NCBI RefSeq assembly: GCF_014192335.1
Contig: NZ_JACHXU010000004.1
Span: 1 to 64,000 of the forward strand
Source: Aporhodopirellula rubra
Lineage (GTDB): Bacteria; Planctomycetota; Planctomycetia; Pirellulales; Pirellulaceae
Direction of reading: 5' to 3'
DNA length: 64,000 bases
The position numbers and the translations under genes were made by a program. Each line of letters begins with the position of its first letter. Within the stretch, counting starts at the first letter, position 1. Shown here one piece after another: positions 60,885 to 64,000 of this stretch. The notes beneath the pieces were generated by a model. That model did not search any database, was not told where the DNA came from, and saw only the letters and a list, made by a program, of their open reading frames with translations.

Positions 60885-62366
60885 ATGTTGACAAAAACTC
60901 TGAATTGGCAAGAGATAACCAACGAATTATCTCACTCGGTTTTTCTGATCCTCGAAGACGGGTCGTTTTTCTACGTCAACAAACACGCGTGCGAGTCGCT
61001 GAAATACTCCCGCGAAGAAATGTCGAAGATGAAAGTTTTCGACGTCACGCCCCGGTATGAAAACATCTCATGGAAAGACACATGGGAGAAATTCCGGAAA
61101 CTCAAACGAGTCCATCACGAATCGACGCATCGAGACCGTGAGGGCAATGAATTCCCGGTACTCGTCAATGTGAGTTACAACGAGGAGGCCGCGGACCAAC
61201 CGTTCCTGATCGTTCACACATACGACCTGTCCGAAAACCAACGCGATCGACAACAACTTCTGTTGGCAATCAAATCTGCGAAAGTCGCCTTTTGGGACTT
61301 GGATCTCAAATCGGGCAACGTGTACATCTCGCCGGAACTCCACAATCAACTCGGCCACGATACCGATGTGGAATGGAACGTCGACGTTTGGAAAAGCGGT
61401 TTGCACCCCGATGATTACGACACTGCGGTCGGCTGCCTGGAGGATTTTCAGTCAGGCAAATCAGACGAATACCTCAACGTGTATCGATTGCGTCACACCG
61501 ATGGGGAGTACCGCTGGTTTGAGTCCAGAGGGCAATTTGTCCACGATTCGGCGGGTAACCAGATTCGCATGGTGGGTACGCAGATCGACATCACAGATCA
61601 AAAATTGATCGAAGAAGAAGTCCGCAAGATGCTGCGACGAAGCGAGGCGGTTTCGAAGTCCCTCGCGCGCAGTAATCGGGACCTCGAACAATTTGCTTAT
61701 GTGGCGTCACATGACCTGCGTGCCCCGCTGCGAGGATTGATCCACCTCACCAATTGGGTCCGTGAGGACGCCGCCGATGCCAAGGTCGAACTACCTGATA
61801 ACGTCCTCGAACATCTAAGGAAGATGCAGGATCAAGTCGAACGGATGGACGCGTTGTTGTCGGGACTGCTCGAGTACTCACGCGTGGGCAACCGCAACCA
61901 CATGCAGCGAAGCGTTGAACTGCTCGAGGTGCTCACCGATGCCGTCGAACTCGCCGACGTTCCACCAAACTTTGAAATCGTGCTGCCGGAGAAAGACTTC
62001 TCATGGATGACCGTCCGCGAACCACTTCAGCGTGTGTTCCAAAACCTGATCGACAACGCGGTCAAACATCATGACCGCGACTCGGGCACTGTGAAGATCA
62101 CGTACACGGAGACGGAGAACGAACTGATCTTCAGCGTGACTGACGATGGACCTGGGATCGAAAGCAAGTACCACGCGAAGGTCTTTGAGATCTTCCAAAA
62201 GCTGCATCAGGAAAACGGCGACGAGGGCTCCGGACTCGGTCTCACCATCGTGCAAAAGCTGGTGCAAACGACGGGTGGTCAAATCGAGATCCACAACGTC
62301 TCCCCACGCGGCAGCGAATTCCGATTCACGTGGCCAAAAGTCATCAGTTTCGAAGACCTCAACTGA
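60885..62366 (+). CDS. Soluble PAS sensor histidine kinase
   Basis: 493 residues, no membrane segment. PAS 1 covers about 8-115, PAS 2 with its PAC about 128-240 (FWDLDLKSGNVYISPE; YRLRHTDGEYRWFESRG; VGTQIDITDQK). A coiled link leads to the dimerisation helix with the phospho-acceptor His276 in YVASHDLRAPLRGL, and the catalytic domain with Asn391 in NLIDNAVKHH, VTDDGPGI at 418-425 and GSGLGLTIV at 448-456. Phosphorylates an unknown response regulator; none is encoded beside it. Confidence 0.92.
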   Translation: MLTKTLNWQEITNELSHSVFLILEDGSFFYVNKHACESLKYSREEMSKMKVFDVTPRYENISWKDTWEKFRKLKRVHHESTHRDREGNEFPVLVNVSYNEEAADQPFLIVHTYDLSENQRDRQQLLLAIKSAKVAFWDLDLKSGNVYISPELHNQLGHDTDVEWNVDVWKSGLHPDDYDTAVGCLEDFQSGKSDEYLNVYRLRHTDGEYRWFESRGQFVHDSAGNQIRMVGTQIDITDQKLIEEEVRKMLRRSEAVSKSLARSNRDLEQFAYVASHDLRAPLRGLIHLTNWVREDAADAKVELPDNVLEHLRKMQDQVERMDALLSGLLEYSRVGNRNHMQRSVELLEVLTDAVELADVPPNFEIVLPEKDFSWMTVREPLQRVFQNLIDNAVKHHDRDSGTVKITYTETENELIFSVTDDGPGIESKYHAKVFEIFQKLHQENGDEGSGLGLTIVQKLVQTTGGQIEIHNVSPRGSEFRFTWPKVISFEDLN

Positions 62367-62617
62367 TTTGATACCCTGACGTGGCTGACCGTCTAGATCG
62401 ATCTCGATTTCGAAATCGCCCGATGGCTCGGATCACTGCGACTGCGCGGATGCACTGTGGCGATTTGCTCCCGGATTCGACATTCATCGCGGCCTTGGAC
62501 AGCGAGAATGGCGTGGGAAAAACCCGCGTCCAGTTCCGCTACCCCTAAACGGCTCGACAGGTCACAATTGTCGTTTCATTCATTTTGACTCATCCGCTCC
62601 CGAGGCCCATTCCTGCC
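62367..62617. other. Intergenic region between the kinase and glnS
   Basis: 251 bp with no recognised gene, hairpin with U-tract or repeat. Confidence 0.5.
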
Positions 62618-64000
62618 GTGAACGCTTCCCCTCGCCCTGACGATTCCCCAAACGCTGCCGATCCAAAAAACGCCGCCGATTCGTCAGGCGGCGATGATTC
62701 AAACCCTAATCCAGACAAAGCCCACCGGCACTTCATCCGACAAGCCATCGACTCGGATCTCGCTTCAGGACGATTCGACGCCGTTCGCACCCGTTTTCCA
62801 CCTGAGCCGAACGGGTATCTGCACATCGGCCACGCCAAAAGTATCTGCCTCAACTTTGGTTTGGCAAAAGACCTCGGCGGGACGTGCAACCTTCGTTTCG
62901 ACGACACGAATCCATCCAAGGAAGACACCGAGTACGTTGACTCGATCCAAGAAGACGTCCGCTGGCTCGGTTTTCAATGGGACAACCTGCACTTCGCGAG
63001 CGACTATTTCGAGCAACTCTATCAGTGGGCGGAGAAACTCGTGACCGACGGTCATGCGTACGTCTGCGATCTTACCGCCGAACAAACCCGCGAATACCGA
63101 GGCACGCTGACCGAAGCCGGGCGCGAGAGCCCCGGACGAAGCAACACACCGGAAGAAAACCTGGACCTGCTACGGCGGATGAAAGCGGGCGAGTTCCCCG
63201 ACGGCGCCAAGACTCTGCGTGCCAAGATCGACATGGCGAACCCGAACATCAATTTGCGTGATCCCGTGATGTACCGAATCGCGCACGTGCCTCACCATCG
63301 GACAGGCGATCAATGGTGCATCTATCCGATGTACGATTGGGCGCACGGACAAAGTGACTCGATCGAGAAGATCACCTTCTCGATCTGCACGCTCGAGTTC
63401 GAACACCACCGACCGCTCTACGATTGGTATTGCGACAAACTCGAAATCCACCACCCCCGCCAAATCGAATTCGCCCGGCTGAACATCACATATACCGTGA
63501 TGAGCAAACGCAAACTCTTGCAACTCGTTCAGGAGAAGCACGTTTCGGGTTGGGATGATCCACGAATGCCAACGATCGTCGGCCTGCGCCGCCGTGGCTA
63601 CACGCCCGAATCGATCCGTGCGTTCTGCGCCGACATCGGCGTTGCGAAATTCAACAGCACCATTGACGTTGTCCGATTGGAAAACGCCGTTCGCGAACAC
63701 CTTAACGACGTCGCACCGCGGCGAATGGCGGTCCTCGACCCCGTCAAACTGACCATCACGAACTGGGACGAACACGGATCGCCTGTCGAGATGATGTCGG
63801 CCGTGAACAACCCCGGCGATGAATCCGCCGGCAGTCGCGAGATCCCGTTTTCCGGATCGTTGTGGATCGAACGAGACGACTTCAAGGAAGAAGCACCTCG
63901 AAAATTTTTCCGCTTGAAAAAAGGTGGCGCAGTACGTTTGCGGGCCGGCTACATCGTTGACTGCCACGACGTCGTTAAAGACGCCGACGGGAATGTCATC
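62618..64000 (+). CDS. glnS: Glutaminyl-tRNA synthetase (3' end outside the window)
   Basis: The window holds the first 461 codons. The start is read as GTG at 62618; the first 37 residues (Asn/Pro/Ser/Asp-rich) are a low-complexity leader before [29 protein letters not shown]. The class I motifs are LHIGHAKSI (HIGH type) and VMSKRKLL (KMSKS type); [54 protein letters not shown] match GlnRS more than GluRS. It charges tRNA-Gln with glutamine directly. Confidence 0.95.
   Translation, partial: MNASPRPDDSPNAADPKNAADSSGGDDSNPNPDKAHRHFIRQAIDSDLASGRFDAVRTRFPPEPNGYLHIGHAKSICLNFGLAKDLGGTCNLRFDDTNPSKEDTEYVDSIQEDVRWLGFQWDNLHFASDYFEQLYQWAEKLVTDGHAYVCDLTAEQTREYRGTLTEAGRESPGRSNTPEENLDLLRRMKAGEFPDGAKTLRAKIDMANPNINLRDPVMYRIAHVPHHRTGDQWCIYPMYDWAHGQSDSIEKITFSICTLEFEHHRPLYDWYCDKLEIHHPRQIEFARLNITYTVMSKRKLLQLVQEKHVSGWDDPRMPTIVGLRRRGYTPESIRAFCADIGVAKFNSTIDVVRLENAVREHLNDVAPRRMAVLDPVKLTITNWDEHGSPVEMMSAVNNPGDESAGSREIPFSGSLWIERDDFKEEAPRKFFRLKKGGAVRLRAGYIVDCHDVVKDADGNVI

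Noticed and set aside
62590-62928. 112-codon minus-strand frame at the start of glnS
   Set aside because: Antisense to the GlnRS N-terminal region with clear HIGH motif on the plus strand.

Overview
This window looks like chromosomal DNA from a planctomycete of the Pirellulales, probably close to Rhodopirellula. The evidence is the gene content: a PSCyt1/DUF1549/DUF1553 gene followed by a DUF1501 gene, sulfatases, several Tat-exported sugar-phosphate-isomerase-like and Gfo/Idh/MocA proteins, a surface protein opening with the planctomycete 'LDDRRVLAA' motif and carrying a dockerin, very cysteine-rich exported proteins, and an ECF sigma factor with a long extracytoplasmic extension. No rRNA, tRNA, CRISPR array, intact insertion sequence or phage gene was recognised. 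Gene density is ordinary for a chromosome.

Layout. 0-6 kb: futalosine hydrolase (menaquinone pathway) behind an adenylate-kinase-like gene, a degenerate receiver protein, a phosphate-selective-type porin and a Cys-rich exported protein ending at a clear terminator. 6-10 kb: an AraC regulator divergent from a translationally coupled cassette (DapA-type aldolase, Gfo/Idh/MocA dehydrogenase, TIM-barrel isomerase) that looks like an uncharacterised sugar or polyol pathway. 10-16 kb: a PQQ-type beta-propeller, then EF-hand protein / PSCyt1-DUF1549-DUF1553 / DUF1501 in one unit with a terminator. 16-18.4 kb: a gene-poor graveyard with remnants of a LamG-like protein, a sulfatase and a Ser/Thr kinase. 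18.4-21.4 kb: a HAD phosphatase fused to a P-loop ATPase, next to a membrane diadenylate cyclase fused to a YbbR domain. 21-28 kb: isomerase, polyprenol-phosphate glycosyltransferase and pyruvate dehydrogenase E1-E2. 28-34 kb: lipoprotein, Met-rich exported protein and a large surface protein with a structured leader. 34-49 kb: hydroxypyruvate-isomerase-like protein, sulfatase, transketolase, PurA, pseudo-rhomboid, a coupled isomerase / phosphopantothenoylcysteine decarboxylase / CBS-DRTGG pyrophosphatase unit, and a halogenase-like flavoprotein with a HAD phosphatase. 49-64 kb: coiled-coil and exported proteins of unknown function, a second Cys-repeat protein, Gfo/Idh/MocA, the ECF-membrane-STN fusion, two SPFH proteins, an HTTM protein with its coupled partner, a PAS histidine kinase and the start of glnS.

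The most unusual items are: the ECF sigma factor fused in frame to a membrane anchor and secretin-N-like domains, with a well-placed internal ribosome binding site and twelve exact 12-bp repeat units at its end; the CdaA-YbbR fusion whose catalytic RHR motif reads RHA, coupled to a HAD-ATPase fusion; the DapA/Gfo-Idh/TIM-barrel cassette; a rhomboid lacking its serine; and a CoaC enzyme with serine in place of the conserved asparagine. All assignments come from reading motifs; no database search was run.
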